Of a stretch of 64,000 nt of DNA, positions 9,379 to 17,621 are shown in pieces. Within the stretch, counting starts at the first letter, position 1; every line of letters starts with the position of its first letter. Position numbers and translations under genes: made by a program. Below the pieces are notes generated by a model. That model worked only from the letters and a program-made list of their open reading frames with translations. It made no database searches and was not told the origin of the DNA. Source of the DNA: Deltaproteobacteria bacterium (GTDB lineage: Bacteria > Desulfobacterota > BSN033 > UBA1163); the NCBI GenBank assembly GCA_016875195.1, contig VGRY01000008.1, forward strand, positions 1 to 64,000, read 5' to 3'.

Positions 9379-10451
9379 GATGTGTCATCGCAGGAGGAGG
9401 CACAGGAGGCCACCTCTTTCCAGGAATGGCGGTTGCTGAGACTTTTATGGAAAGGGAGCCGGGGAACGAAGTTCTCTTCATCGGGACGGAACGAGGGATT
9501 GAAGCAAGAGTACTGGCTGGAGGGAAATTCCCGTTGAAGATGATCCATGCCATGCCCATTAAGGGAAGATCGATCACGGGAAAATTGCGGGCCCTCTGGT
9601 CGCTTCCCAAATCTGTTGGCGAGGCGTTGAACATTCTGAAAGAGTTTCAACCACAGATTGTTTTAGGGGTGGGCGGATATGCTTCCGGGCCAGCAGTTCT
9701 GGCGGCTTCTCTTCTCAGGATAAAGAGGGCTATCCATGAGCAGAACGTGATTTCGGGAATGACCAATCGGATTCTGAAAAGGTTGAGTCAACGGATCTTT
9801 GTCTCTTTTGAGGAGACGAAAAGATACTTTCCCGGAGGAAAAACGGTGGTGACCGGAAACCCGATCAGGAAAGAGATTATTGCGTCCGGTGCATCGCGGG
9901 AAAAAGGAGATCGGTTTACCGTACTCGTCTTCGGGGGCAGCGCAGGCGCACACCGGATCAATATGGCCATGTTGGAGGCTCTCGATTCGCTCAAGGGGTT
10001 GAAACCGTCGTTGAGATTTATCCATCAAACCGGCAAAGAGGATTTCGATCCTGTTTCAAAAGGTTATGAGGAGAAAGGATTCGAAGCGGAGGTCGCCCCT
10101 TTTATTGATGAGATGGCGCGCTCTTACCGGAGGGCTGACCTGGTGGTCTGCCGTTCCGGGGCGAGCACGGTTGCAGAACTGGCTGTCTGCGGAAAAGCAT
10201 CGATTCTCATCCCTTACCCCTATGCAGCTCATCAACATCAGTTGATAAACGCGCAAAAGTTGGTTGATCGAGGTGCGGCAAAGATGATTCGGGATGATGA
10301 GCTGAGAGGCCCATTGCTTTCGGAGACCATTCGTCACTTCTTCGATCATCCAGAGGAAAGGGAGAAAATGGAAGAGGCGATCCGGAAAATAGGGCGTCCC
10401 AAAGCAGCCGAAGAGATTGTCACACACTGCTACCAGTTAGTCAGGGGATGA
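9375..10451 (+). CDS. murG: Lipid II synthase MurG (GlcNAc transferase)
   Basis: 358 residues. It transfers GlcNAc from UDP-GlcNAc to lipid I on the inner membrane face. GT-B fold signatures: N-terminal GGGTGGHLFPG (Gly-rich loop, residues 7-13 plus), VGGYASGP, HEQN, the second Gly-rich loop VFGGSAGAHRIN, and the UDP-binding RSGASTVAEL with PYPYAAHQHQ. ATG 9375 overlaps the ftsW stop (ATGA), indicating coupling. A 165-bp gap with a hairpin repeat separates it from murC. Confidence 0.97.
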   Translation: MRCVIAGGGTGGHLFPGMAVAETFMEREPGNEVLFIGTERGIEARVLAGGKFPLKMIHAMPIKGRSITGKLRALWSLPKSVGEALNILKEFQPQIVLGVGGYASGPAVLAASLLRIKRAIHEQNVISGMTNRILKRLSQRIFVSFEETKRYFPGGKTVVTGNPIRKEIIASGASREKGDRFTVLVFGGSAGAHRINMAMLEALDSLKGLKPSLRFIHQTGKEDFDPVSKGYEEKGFEAEVAPFIDEMARSYRRADLVVCRSGASTVAELAVCGKASILIPYPYAAHQHQLINAQKLVDRGAAKMIRDDELRGPLLSETIRHFFDHPEEREKMEEAIRKIGRPKAAEEIVTHCYQLVRG

Positions 10452-10498
10452 AATGGGAAGGGTGGTTATAGTCAAAAGGCGGCGTTTACATAAAATCA

Positions 10499-10607
10499 CA
10501 AATTCCAAGCACCAATTTCCAAATAAATCCCAATTACCAATTTCTCAAATATTTAGTTATTGGAATTTGATGATTGGAAATTATTTGGGATTTGGAATTT
10601 GGTTATT
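10499..10607. repeat. Intergenic hairpin word-repeat block (murG-murC)
   Basis: The left half repeats AATTCCAAGCACCAATTTCC/CCAATTACCAATTT words. The right half carries the complements (TTATTGGAATTTGATGATTG, GGGATTTGGAATTTGGTTAT). The same word set appears at 24247-24372 and 26910-27060, in a different arrangement. Confidence 0.75.
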
Positions 10608-10616
10608 TAAGGGATT

Positions 10617-11987
10617 ATGTATCGAAAAATAAAGATCAGAAATATTCATTTTGTTGGAATCGGCGGCATCGGGATGAGCGGAATCGCCGAGGTTCTGCTT
10701 AACCTGGGTTACCAGATCAGCGGGTCGGATGTGAAAGAGTCTGAGGTTACCCGGAGGCTGCAGACCCTGGGGTGTGAGATCCATTACGGTCACAAGAGGG
10801 AGAACGTGAAGGAGGCGGATGTCGTGGTTGTCTCCTCAGCCATCCGTCCCAGCAATCCGGAGATTAAAGTGGCCGAGGAGAGACTCATTCCCATCATTCC
10901 AAGGGCGGAGATGCTGGCGGAATTGATGAGGATGAAGGTGGGCATTGCTATTGCGGGGACTCATGGCAAAACAACAACCACTTCCCTCATTGCCACCATC
11001 CTGGGTGCAGCAGGGCTCGATCCGACTGTAGTCATCGGAGGGAGACTGAATAGCATTGGGAGCAATGCGAAATTAGGGCAGGGAGAATTTCTTGTAGCCG
11101 AGGCGGATGAAAGCGATGGCTCCTTTCTGAAATTGATGCCCACCATTGCCGTGGTGACCAATATCGATCCGGAGCACCTCGACTACTATAAGGGAATCGA
11201 TGAGATCAAGGAGGCTTTTCTCAATTTTCTCAACAAGATTCCTTTCTTTGGGTTGGCCGTGCTCTGTCTCGATCATCCGAATGTGCAGAGTCTTCTCCCC
11301 AAACTGAAAAAAAGGTTCACCACTTATGGGTTGACGACCCAGGCCGATTTTCACGCCGAGGAGATTGAATTCGACGGGCCCTCCACCGCCTTTGATGTGC
11401 TTTATCATAAAAAGAAGATAGGAAGATTGAGAATCCGGATGCCCGGCCTTCATAGCGTCTATAATTCACTGGCCGCTGTCGCGACAGCCTTTGAACTCGA
11501 GATTCCCTTTAAAACCGTTCAAGAGGCGCTGAAGGATTTCGGAGGGATTCAGAGGCGATTCCAGATCAAGGGGGAGAAGAAGGGCGTCCTCATTGTGGAT
11601 GACTATGGCCATCACCCCGTGGAAATCATCGCTACCCTGAAGGCGGCAAAGGCAGGGTGGAAGCGAAGGGTGATCGCCGTTTTTCAACCCCATCGCTACA
11701 CACGAACACAAACCCTCTTCCAGGAATTTCTGGCCGCTTTTTACGAGGCGGATATCCTCATTCTCACGGATATCTATGCGGCAGGAGAAGACAGGATCGA
11801 GGGGGTGGAGGCCAAGGCTCTTTTTGAAGGAATCAGGGAATACGGCCATAAGGAGGTGACCTATCTTCCGGATAAGAAGGAGATCGTTGACCATCTCCTC
11901 GGGATCGTTGTTCCGGGAGATATGGTGATCACTCTGGGGGCAGGAGATATCTGGCAGGTGTCAGAGGAGCTGGTGAAACGTTTGTAA
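10617..11987 (+). CDS. murC: UDP-N-acetylmuramate:L-alanine ligase MurC
   Basis: 456 residues. First Mur ligase of the pathway: it adds L-Ala to UDP-MurNAc. The N-terminal Rossmann-like motif is [17 protein letters not shown]. The P-loop is GTHGKTT (residues 114-120), where the His variant distinguishes MurC/Mpl from the other Mur ligases. [19 protein letters not shown] and the C-terminal FQPHRYTRT motif are all typical. The ATG at 10617 follows the repeat closely with only a weak AAGGG ribosome-binding site. Confidence 0.96.
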   Translation: MYRKIKIRNIHFVGIGGIGMSGIAEVLLNLGYQISGSDVKESEVTRRLQTLGCEIHYGHKRENVKEADVVVVSSAIRPSNPEIKVAEERLIPIIPRAEMLAELMRMKVGIAIAGTHGKTTTTSLIATILGAAGLDPTVVIGGRLNSIGSNAKLGQGEFLVAEADESDGSFLKLMPTIAVVTNIDPEHLDYYKGIDEIKEAFLNFLNKIPFFGLAVLCLDHPNVQSLLPKLKKRFTTYGLTTQADFHAEEIEFDGPSTAFDVLYHKKKIGRLRIRMPGLHSVYNSLAAVATAFELEIPFKTVQEALKDFGGIQRRFQIKGEKKGVLIVDDYGHHPVEIIATLKAAKAGWKRRVIAVFQPHRYTRTQTLFQEFLAAFYEADILILTDIYAAGEDRIEGVEAKALFEGIREYGHKEVTYLPDKKEIVDHLLGIVVPGDMVITLGAGDIWQVSEELVKRL

Positions 11988-11990
11988 TAA

Positions 11991-12061
11991 GTTCGGAGTG
12001 ATTAGTTCGGAGTTCGGAGAAAAAGGAAAAACTCCGAACTCTGAACTCCGAACTACGAACT
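11991..12061. repeat. Intergenic hairpin word-repeat block (murC-murB)
   Basis: A clean example: GTTCGGAGTGATTAGTTCGG plus AGTTCGGAG on the left, an A-rich loop, then CTCCGAACTCTGAACTCCG and AACTACGAACT on the right. The two sides are near-perfect complements, giving a stem of more than 25 bp just before the murB GAGAGG ribosome-binding site. Confidence 0.8.
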
Positions 12062-12068
12062 GAGAGGT

Positions 12069-12971
12069 ATGGTTAAGGATTACCAGAAAGAGGCAAGGGG
12101 TTTGATCGAGGGGAAGGTGCTCTTCGATGTGCCGATGAGGAAATATACTTCCCTTAAAGTAGGAGGTCCTGCAGAATGCCTCCTCTTTCCGAAGAATATG
12201 AAGGAACTGAGGAAGGTGGTCCTGCATGCACGAAAAAAGAGAATCCCTCTCTTCATTTTGGGAAAAGGGACTAATCTCATCGTGAGAGATGGGGGAATGA
12301 GCGGCTGGGTCGTCAGCCTGACTCAGGGGATGAAGAGTATTCAGATGGATGGAGAATGTGTAGAAGCTGAAGCCGGCTGTTTGCTTCAACAATTGGTTCG
12401 GTTCTCTGTCCAGAAGGGGCTTGCCGGGCTTGAACCCTTTTTCGGCATTCCTGGGACTGTAGGCGGCGGGCTGGCTATGAATGCAGGAGCTTGGGGCGTC
12501 GAAATGAAGGATGTTGTCCATTCCGTCACATTGATGAAAGAGAATGGAGAGGTCCTGGAGAGGTCCCGCTCAAAGCTCCGGTTCTCCTACCGGAGCCTGA
12601 CCTTACCGTCATCCTCGATCATCCTGAAAGGATCCTTTCATCTGAAAAAGGGAAGGAGAGAGGAGAGCCTTGAACGGGTCAAGTCTTTTTCAGAGTTGAG
12701 AAAGAAGACCCAGCCTCTTGACTACCCGAGCGCAGGCTCCATTTTCAAGAATCCAGAAGAAGGACCAGCAGGAAAGTGGATTGATGAGATCGGGCTGAAA
12801 GGATTCAGCATAGGGCAGGCGATGATTTCAGATCGTCATGCCAATTTTATCATCAACCTGGGAAAAGCAAGCGCAGAAGATATCCTCCGCCTCATCGAGT
12901 GGATGGAGAGAAAGGTTTACGAGGAGAAGGGCATCTCCCTGGAAAGGGAAGTGAAGGTGGTGGGCGAGTGA
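12069..12971 (+). CDS. murB: UDP-N-acetylenolpyruvoylglucosamine reductase MurB
   Basis: 300 residues. FAD-dependent reductase that converts UDP-GlcNAc-enolpyruvate to UDP-MurNAc. The FAD-binding PCMH-type domain includes ILGKGTNLIVRD and GIPGTVGGGLAMNAGAWG. The C-domain has DYPSAGSIFKNP with the conserved Ser that donates a proton, and FIINLGKASAEDI near the end. ATG 12069 is preceded by GAGAGGT. Its stop overlaps the ddl GTG (GTGA at 12968-12971). Confidence 0.96.
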   Translation: MVKDYQKEARGLIEGKVLFDVPMRKYTSLKVGGPAECLLFPKNMKELRKVVLHARKKRIPLFILGKGTNLIVRDGGMSGWVVSLTQGMKSIQMDGECVEAEAGCLLQQLVRFSVQKGLAGLEPFFGIPGTVGGGLAMNAGAWGVEMKDVVHSVTLMKENGEVLERSRSKLRFSYRSLTLPSSSIILKGSFHLKKGRREESLERVKSFSELRKKTQPLDYPSAGSIFKNPEEGPAGKWIDEIGLKGFSIGQAMISDRHANFIINLGKASAEDILRLIEWMERKVYEEKGISLEREVKVVGE

Positions 12972-13906
12972 AGGAATCATCATTCAAAAAAAAGAAGGTC
13001 GGTGTGTTGATGGGAGGCCTCTCCAGGGAGAGGGAGATTTCGCTCCGGACAGGAAAGGCGATCCATAAAGCGCTCCTGGAAAAGGGTTATACTGCATGCG
13101 CTATTGATGTGGACCGTAATATTGGGGAGAGTTTGATAAAGAAGAAGATCGAAATCGCTTTTATCGCTCTTCACGGAAGATACGGAGAGGATGGGACGAT
13201 TCAAGGGATGCTGGAGATGATGGGGATTCCCTATACAGGGTCGAACGTCTTAGCGAGCGCGCTGGCTCTTCATAAGGTGATGTCGAAGAAGATTTTCCTA
13301 CACGAAAAGATCGAAACACCGGACTTCGAATATTTTAGGAGGGAAGAGATTGAGAAGGACCCTTCAAGGAAGGTGTCTCTTCCTCTTCCGGTAGTGGTCA
13401 AACCGGCAAGAGAAGGATCGACCATTGGAATCACCATTGTGAAAAAAGAGGAAGAACTTCTGCGGGCACTGAAGGAAGCCGGAAAATACGACGAGGAGAT
13501 TCTGGTCGAAGCCTTCATCAAGGGCAAGGAGATCACTGTGGGCATTCTCAATGACATTGCACTCCCGATCATCGAGATCGCCCCCAAGAGCGGTTTTTAT
13601 GATTACCATTCGAAATATACGAAAGGGGAGACGGAATATATCATTCCAGCCCGTATCCCCAGAGAAAAATATCTCCATGCCCAGGAGATCAGCCTCAGGG
13701 CTTTTAAGGCGCTGGGTTGCTCGGGTTGCGCCCGGGTCGATCTGATGACGGATGAAGAAGGAAATCCCTTTGTGATCGACGTGAATACGATGCCCGGGAT
13801 GACTGAGACGAGCCTCCTGCCAAAGGCGGCGGAGCATGTCGGCATCTCTTTCGGAGAGCTGGCAGAACGCATCCTTTTGGGGGCGGCGTTAAAGACAGAG
13901 AGTTAA
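12968..13906 (+). CDS. ddl: D-alanine-D-alanine ligase Ddl
   Basis: 312 residues from GTG 12968. ATP-grasp ligase that makes the D-Ala-D-Ala dipeptide used by MurF. Seen: KVGVLMGGLSREREISL at the N-terminus, HGRYGEDGTIQGMLE, PYTGSNVLASALALHK, the ATP-grasp region with VVKPAREGSTIGI, and the Mg/ATP motif RVDLMTDEEGNPFVIDVNTM ending PGMTETSLLPKAA. The frame is open 23 codons further upstream into murB, but the GTG overlapping the murB stop gives the standard length and start. Confidence 0.95.
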   Translation: MKESSFKKKKVGVLMGGLSREREISLRTGKAIHKALLEKGYTACAIDVDRNIGESLIKKKIEIAFIALHGRYGEDGTIQGMLEMMGIPYTGSNVLASALALHKVMSKKIFLHEKIETPDFEYFRREEIEKDPSRKVSLPLPVVVKPAREGSTIGITIVKKEEELLRALKEAGKYDEEILVEAFIKGKEITVGILNDIALPIIEIAPKSGFYDYHSKYTKGETEYIIPARIPREKYLHAQEISLRAFKALGCSGCARVDLMTDEEGNPFVIDVNTMPGMTETSLLPKAAEHVGISFGELAERILLGAALKTES

Positions 13907-13914
13907 AGATATAG

Positions 13915-14045
13915 ATATGAAGCACCAAACACCAAGCACCAATAATCCAATAATGACTAGAATACCAAGTGATAACTCCCCCTCTCCCCCTCTTAATCTA
14001 ACCAGGGGGCAGGGGGGAGTTATTGGTGAATGGAGTTTAACACTC
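13915..14045. repeat. Intergenic repeat block with an AACTCCCCCT hairpin (ddl-ftsQ)
   Basis: A run of CACCAA words (CACCAAACACCAAGCACCAA) is followed by a hairpin whose arms are ATAACTCCCCCTCTCCCCC (from about 13972) and AGGGGGCAGGGGGGAGTTAT (to about 14023). The arm sequence also forms the core of the elements at 27709, 35420, 55363 and 60157. Confidence 0.7.
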
Positions 14046-14061
14046 AAAGGTACAGGCCAAT

Positions 14062-14877
14062 ATGAGTGTGGAGAAATTTTTCAGACCTGAGAAGAAGCAA
14101 GAGAAGGGACTCGAAAAGTTTCAGAGGTTGTTGAGGAAATCAATTCGGGTAGCCTTCTATTGTCTCTTTTTCATCCTTTTTTTCTTTGCGGGCTATCAAG
14201 TGTATGTCCGACTTCTCGAGGATTCTTCTTTTCGGACGAGAAAAGTGGAGGTTAAAGGGTGTCTAAAAATTCCGGAAAAGACCATTCTCTCTCTTGCCGC
14301 CATCGAAGGGATGCCCAATCTTTTTACCCTGCCACTAAAGGAAATTGCGCGGCGGGTAGAGGTTCATCCCTGGGTCGATTACGTGAGAGTCAGGAAGATT
14401 TTTCCTGATCGGGTGTTGATTCATGTTGAGGAAAGAAAACCGATGGCCATCCTTCAGTTGGATGAGCCTTTTTACATCGATTCGCAAGGGGTGATCTTTT
14501 CGAGGGTGGGAGACCGGGATGGATATAATTTCCCTTTTATCACCGGTTTGAGCCGGCAGGCGCTTGATAAAGATCCGTCCGGGGCAAACTTGATGATCAT
14601 GAAAGCCCTTGAATTTTTAAAGATCGCCGAACAGGAAAGGATTTCTTATCTGGTGGGGATTTCGGAAGTCCGGATGGAGAAGACATTCGGGATTCAATGT
14701 TTCACACAAACCGAAGGGGTGGAAGTCAGAATAGGATGGGATCACTTTAGAGAAAAGTTGAGGAGATTATCTCTCGTCTGGTCGGATCTTGAGAAGAGAG
14801 GCATTTCGGCAGGAACCATCGACTGCAGCGACCTAAAAAGAATGGTGGTCAAAAAGGTTTCCCGCACATCAAATTAG
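14062..14877 (+). CDS. ftsQ: Cell division protein FtsQ
   Basis: 271 residues in the canonical ftsQ slot between ddl and ftsA. The cytoplasmic N-terminus is basic, with one membrane helix (about residues 35-53, VAFYCLFFILFFFAGYQVYV). A periplasmic POTRA domain begins at SFRTRKVEVKG, where KVEVKG is the family's strand motif, and includes HPWVDYVRVRKIFPDRVLIH. The FtsQ beta-domain follows. FtsQ recruits FtsL/FtsB and so controls septal synthesis. The ribosome-binding site is weak (AAAGG 11 nt upstream). Confidence 0.93.
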   Translation: MSVEKFFRPEKKQEKGLEKFQRLLRKSIRVAFYCLFFILFFFAGYQVYVRLLEDSSFRTRKVEVKGCLKIPEKTILSLAAIEGMPNLFTLPLKEIARRVEVHPWVDYVRVRKIFPDRVLIHVEERKPMAILQLDEPFYIDSQGVIFSRVGDRDGYNFPFITGLSRQALDKDPSGANLMIMKALEFLKIAEQERISYLVGISEVRMEKTFGIQCFTQTEGVEVRIGWDHFREKLRRLSLVWSDLEKRGISAGTIDCSDLKRMVVKKVSRTSN

Positions 14878-14893
14878 GAAAGAGGTGATAACT

Positions 14894-16120
14894 ATGGGCA
14901 AGAAGGATTCACTGGTCGTCGGAGTGGATATTGGAACGACGAAGATATGCACCGTTGTCGGAGAGGTAGCCAGTGGCCAGGTCAATATCATTGGTCTCGG
15001 AACCTTTCCATCGAAAGGGTTGCGGAAGGGTGTGGTCGTCAACATCGAAAGCACGGTCCAGTCCATTAAGAAAGCCGTCGAAGAGGCAGAGTTGATGGCC
15101 GATTGCCATATCACTTCAGTTTATGCGGGTATTGCAGGAGGGCATATCAAGGGAATCAATAGCCATGGGGTGATCGCCATCAAGAATAAGGAGATCACTC
15201 AGAGCGATGTGAAACGGGTCATCGATGCGGCAAGCGCGGTGGCCATCCCGATGGATCGTGAGATCATTCACGTCATTCCTCAGGAATATATCGTGGACGA
15301 TCAGGATGGGATCAAAGATCCGGTTGGGATGTCGGGTGTGAGATTGGAGGGAAGAGTCCATATCGTCACCGGCGCTATCACCTCTGCCCAGAACATCATC
15401 AAGTGCGCCAACCGCGCCGGCCTTAATGTGGATGACATCGTCCTGGAACAATTGGGTTCAAGCGATGCCGTACTGACCCAGGAGGAGAAAGAACTGGGTG
15501 CGGCGATCGTCGATATCGGAGGTGGGACAACGGATCTGGTCATTTTTTCGAACGGCGCGATTAAACATACCTCTGTCTTTTCCCTGGCAGGAAGCCATAT
15601 CACCAATGATATCTCCGTGGGGCTTCGGACGCCCGTGGAGGAGGCCGAAAAGATCAAGATTCGTTATGGATGTGCGCTCACCTCTCTGGTGCGGAAGGAC
15701 GAGACAATCGAGGTCCCCAGTGTAGGAGGGAGAAAGCCCCGCGTCCTTTCAAGGCAGACCCTCACAGAGATCATTGAACCGAGGGTGGAGGAGATCCTCT
15801 CGCTGGTCCGCGATGAATTGGTGAAGGTCGGATATGGAAACCTTCTTGCCTCGGGAGTCATCCTCACCGGGGGAAGCGCTATCCTGGAGGGAGTTCCTGA
15901 ACTGGCAGAACAGATTTTTAATCTCCCAGTCCGAAGAGGAACACCTTTGGGGATCGGCGGCCTGGTCGATCTGGTCAACAGTCCAATCTATGCCACTGGA
16001 GTAGGCCTCGTTCTTTATGGAAGCCGCAATATGGGAAAGAGCCGATTTCAGGTGGGCGAGGGGAATGTTTTCAGCAAAGTTACCCAGCGGATGAAGGAGT
16101 GGATCGGAGAATTCTTTTAA
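14894..16120 (+). CDS. ftsA: Cell division actin homologue FtsA
   Basis: 408 residues. Actin-fold ATPase that tethers FtsZ to the membrane. The phosphate-1 loop is VGVDIGTTKICTVVGE near the N-terminus. The SHS2 (1C) domain follows, then the phosphate-2 motif IVDIGGGTTDL and the adenosine motif LTGGSAILEGVPEL. The C-terminus, MKEWIGEFF, is the amphipathic membrane-targeting helix. ATG 14894 is preferred to GTG 14885 because AGAGGTGATAACT is a perfect ribosome-binding site for the ATG; using GTG would put the start inside that site. Confidence 0.96.
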   Translation: MGKKDSLVVGVDIGTTKICTVVGEVASGQVNIIGLGTFPSKGLRKGVVVNIESTVQSIKKAVEEAELMADCHITSVYAGIAGGHIKGINSHGVIAIKNKEITQSDVKRVIDAASAVAIPMDREIIHVIPQEYIVDDQDGIKDPVGMSGVRLEGRVHIVTGAITSAQNIIKCANRAGLNVDDIVLEQLGSSDAVLTQEEKELGAAIVDIGGGTTDLVIFSNGAIKHTSVFSLAGSHITNDISVGLRTPVEEAEKIKIRYGCALTSLVRKDETIEVPSVGGRKPRVLSRQTLTEIIEPRVEEILSLVRDELVKVGYGNLLASGVILTGGSAILEGVPELAEQIFNLPVRRGTPLGIGGLVDLVNSPIYATGVGLVLYGSRNMGKSRFQVGEGNVFSKVTQRMKEWIGEFF

Positions 16121-16270
16121 ACAATAAATTCGAAATTCGAATATCGAATTTCGAAACAAATTCAAATTTCAAATTTCCCAAAAATGTTAATTACCATTTG
16201 CATTTTGTGTTTCGAACATTGGTAATTGTTTCGTATTTCGGATTTCGATATTCGAATTTAATTTTTTAAA
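16121..16270. repeat. Intergenic hairpin word-repeat block (ftsA-ftsZ)
   Basis: The left arm is AAATTCGAAATTCGAATATC and AATTTCGAAACAAATTC. The right arm is AATTGTTTCGTATTTCGG and TTTCGATATTCGAATTTAAT. The words are the same as at ftsI-murE, with a different order and spacing. The block stops just before the strong ftsZ ribosome-binding site, AAAAAGGAGGGAGAT. Confidence 0.8.
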
Positions 16271-16282
16271 AAGGAGGGAGAT

Positions 16283-17500
16283 ATGATCGAATTTGATGAG
16301 AACAGAAACATGGCCGCCAAGGTTAAGATCATCGGAGTGGGTGGGGGAGGGAACAATGCTCTGAATACCATGATTTCGAGTCACCTCGCCGGTGTGGAAT
16401 TTATCGCCGCCAACACTGATGCTCAGGCGTTGACGGCAAACCTGGCTCCGATGAAGTTTCAGTTAGGCGCCAGCCTGACCAAAGGCCTGGGAGCCGGAGC
16501 AAACCCAGAAGTTGGGAGAAAGGCCGCTCTGGAAGATGTGGAGATGATCCGCGAAATTCTGAAGGGGGCGGATATGGTCTTCATCACTGCCGGTCTGGGC
16601 GGCGGAACTGGGACAGGAGGCGCTCCGGTGATTGCAGAGGTAGCCCGTGAGATGGGTGCGCTCACCGTGGCCATTGTTACCAAACCTTTCCACTTTGAGG
16701 GAAAGAAGAGAATGCAACAGGCTGAGGAAGGATTGGCCAACCTGAAAATGACAGCTGATGCCCTGATCACCATTCCGAATCAAAGGCTCCTGAGCGTCAG
16801 CGGCAAGAATATGACTCTGATAGAGAGTTTTAAGAAGGCGGATGAAATTCTCTTCCATGCGGCCAAAGGGATTTCGGATATTATTGTCGGCCACGGGATC
16901 ATCAATCTCGATTTTGCTGATGTACGGTCCGTGATGTCTGAAACCGGAATGGCGATGATGGGAACGGGAATTGCCTCCGGAGAGAGTCGAGCCATGGAAG
17001 CCGCACAGAAAGCCATCTCCAGCCCGCTGCTGGAAGATATCTCGATCGAAGGGGCAAGAGGGCTTCTCATCAATATCACCGGCGGAGAGAATTTGACCCT
17101 CAGCGAGATCAATGAGGCAACAAGTTTGGTCCAGAAAGAAGCGCATGAGGATGCGAATATCATCTGGGGGATGGTGATTGACCCGTCCATGAGGGAGGAT
17201 ATTCGGATTACTGTGATCGCCACTGGCTTTGGAAAGGTGGAAGCTAAGAAAGTGGATAAGCCGGTCATCCCGGCAATGAAACGGTTTTCTCCGGTTCCCG
17301 GATTCAAGGACCGCAACAAAGAGATTCCCCCATTCTCCATCAGCATGAAAGAGGGAAACAGGGAGACTCCTGCTTTTATGAGAAAGGTGAAAGTCAACGA
17401 ACGATTTGATGAGTTGAAACTGGATACCCCATCTGATTTCACGATTGAGGATGAGGACCGTTTTGACATTCCTACTTTTTTAAGGAAACAGGCGGACTGA
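16283..17500 (+). CDS. ftsZ: Cell division tubulin homologue FtsZ
   Basis: 405 residues. GTPase that polymerises into the Z ring. The tubulin signature GGGTGTG is at residues 106-112, with N-terminal VGGGGNNALNTM, the T7-loop NLDFADV and the switch region NTDAQAL. A variable linker (about 325-385) leads to the conserved C-terminal peptide DIPTFLRKQAD, which binds FtsA. The ribosome-binding site AGGAGGGAG is the best in the cluster, consistent with the high expression FtsZ needs. Confidence 0.98.
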   Translation: MIEFDENRNMAAKVKIIGVGGGGNNALNTMISSHLAGVEFIAANTDAQALTANLAPMKFQLGASLTKGLGAGANPEVGRKAALEDVEMIREILKGADMVFITAGLGGGTGTGGAPVIAEVAREMGALTVAIVTKPFHFEGKKRMQQAEEGLANLKMTADALITIPNQRLLSVSGKNMTLIESFKKADEILFHAAKGISDIIVGHGIINLDFADVRSVMSETGMAMMGTGIASGESRAMEAAQKAISSPLLEDISIEGARGLLINITGGENLTLSEINEATSLVQKEAHEDANIIWGMVIDPSMREDIRITVIATGFGKVEAKKVDKPVIPAMKRFSPVPGFKDRNKEIPPFSISMKEGNRETPAFMRKVKVNERFDELKLDTPSDFTIEDEDRFDIPTFLRKQAD

Positions 17501-17503
17501 TAT

Positions 17504-17618
17504 GGTGACTGGTGAATCGTGAATCGTGAATAAAGACCAAAAGCCCATGATTGGTTAAGTTTTTTGCTTTGTGGTAAAATGTTTTTAACGAATCACAGAC
17601 ACGGATCACGAATCACCC
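17504..17618. repeat. Intergenic word-repeat block after ftsZ
   Basis: GGTGAATCGTGAATCGTGAA on the left and AATCACAGACACGGATCACG plus AATCACC on the right are complementary words separated by about 60 bp. It could serve as a transcript-end structure after ftsZ, but no poly-T tract follows, so a terminator call is not supported. Confidence 0.6.
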
Positions 17619-17621
17619 TTT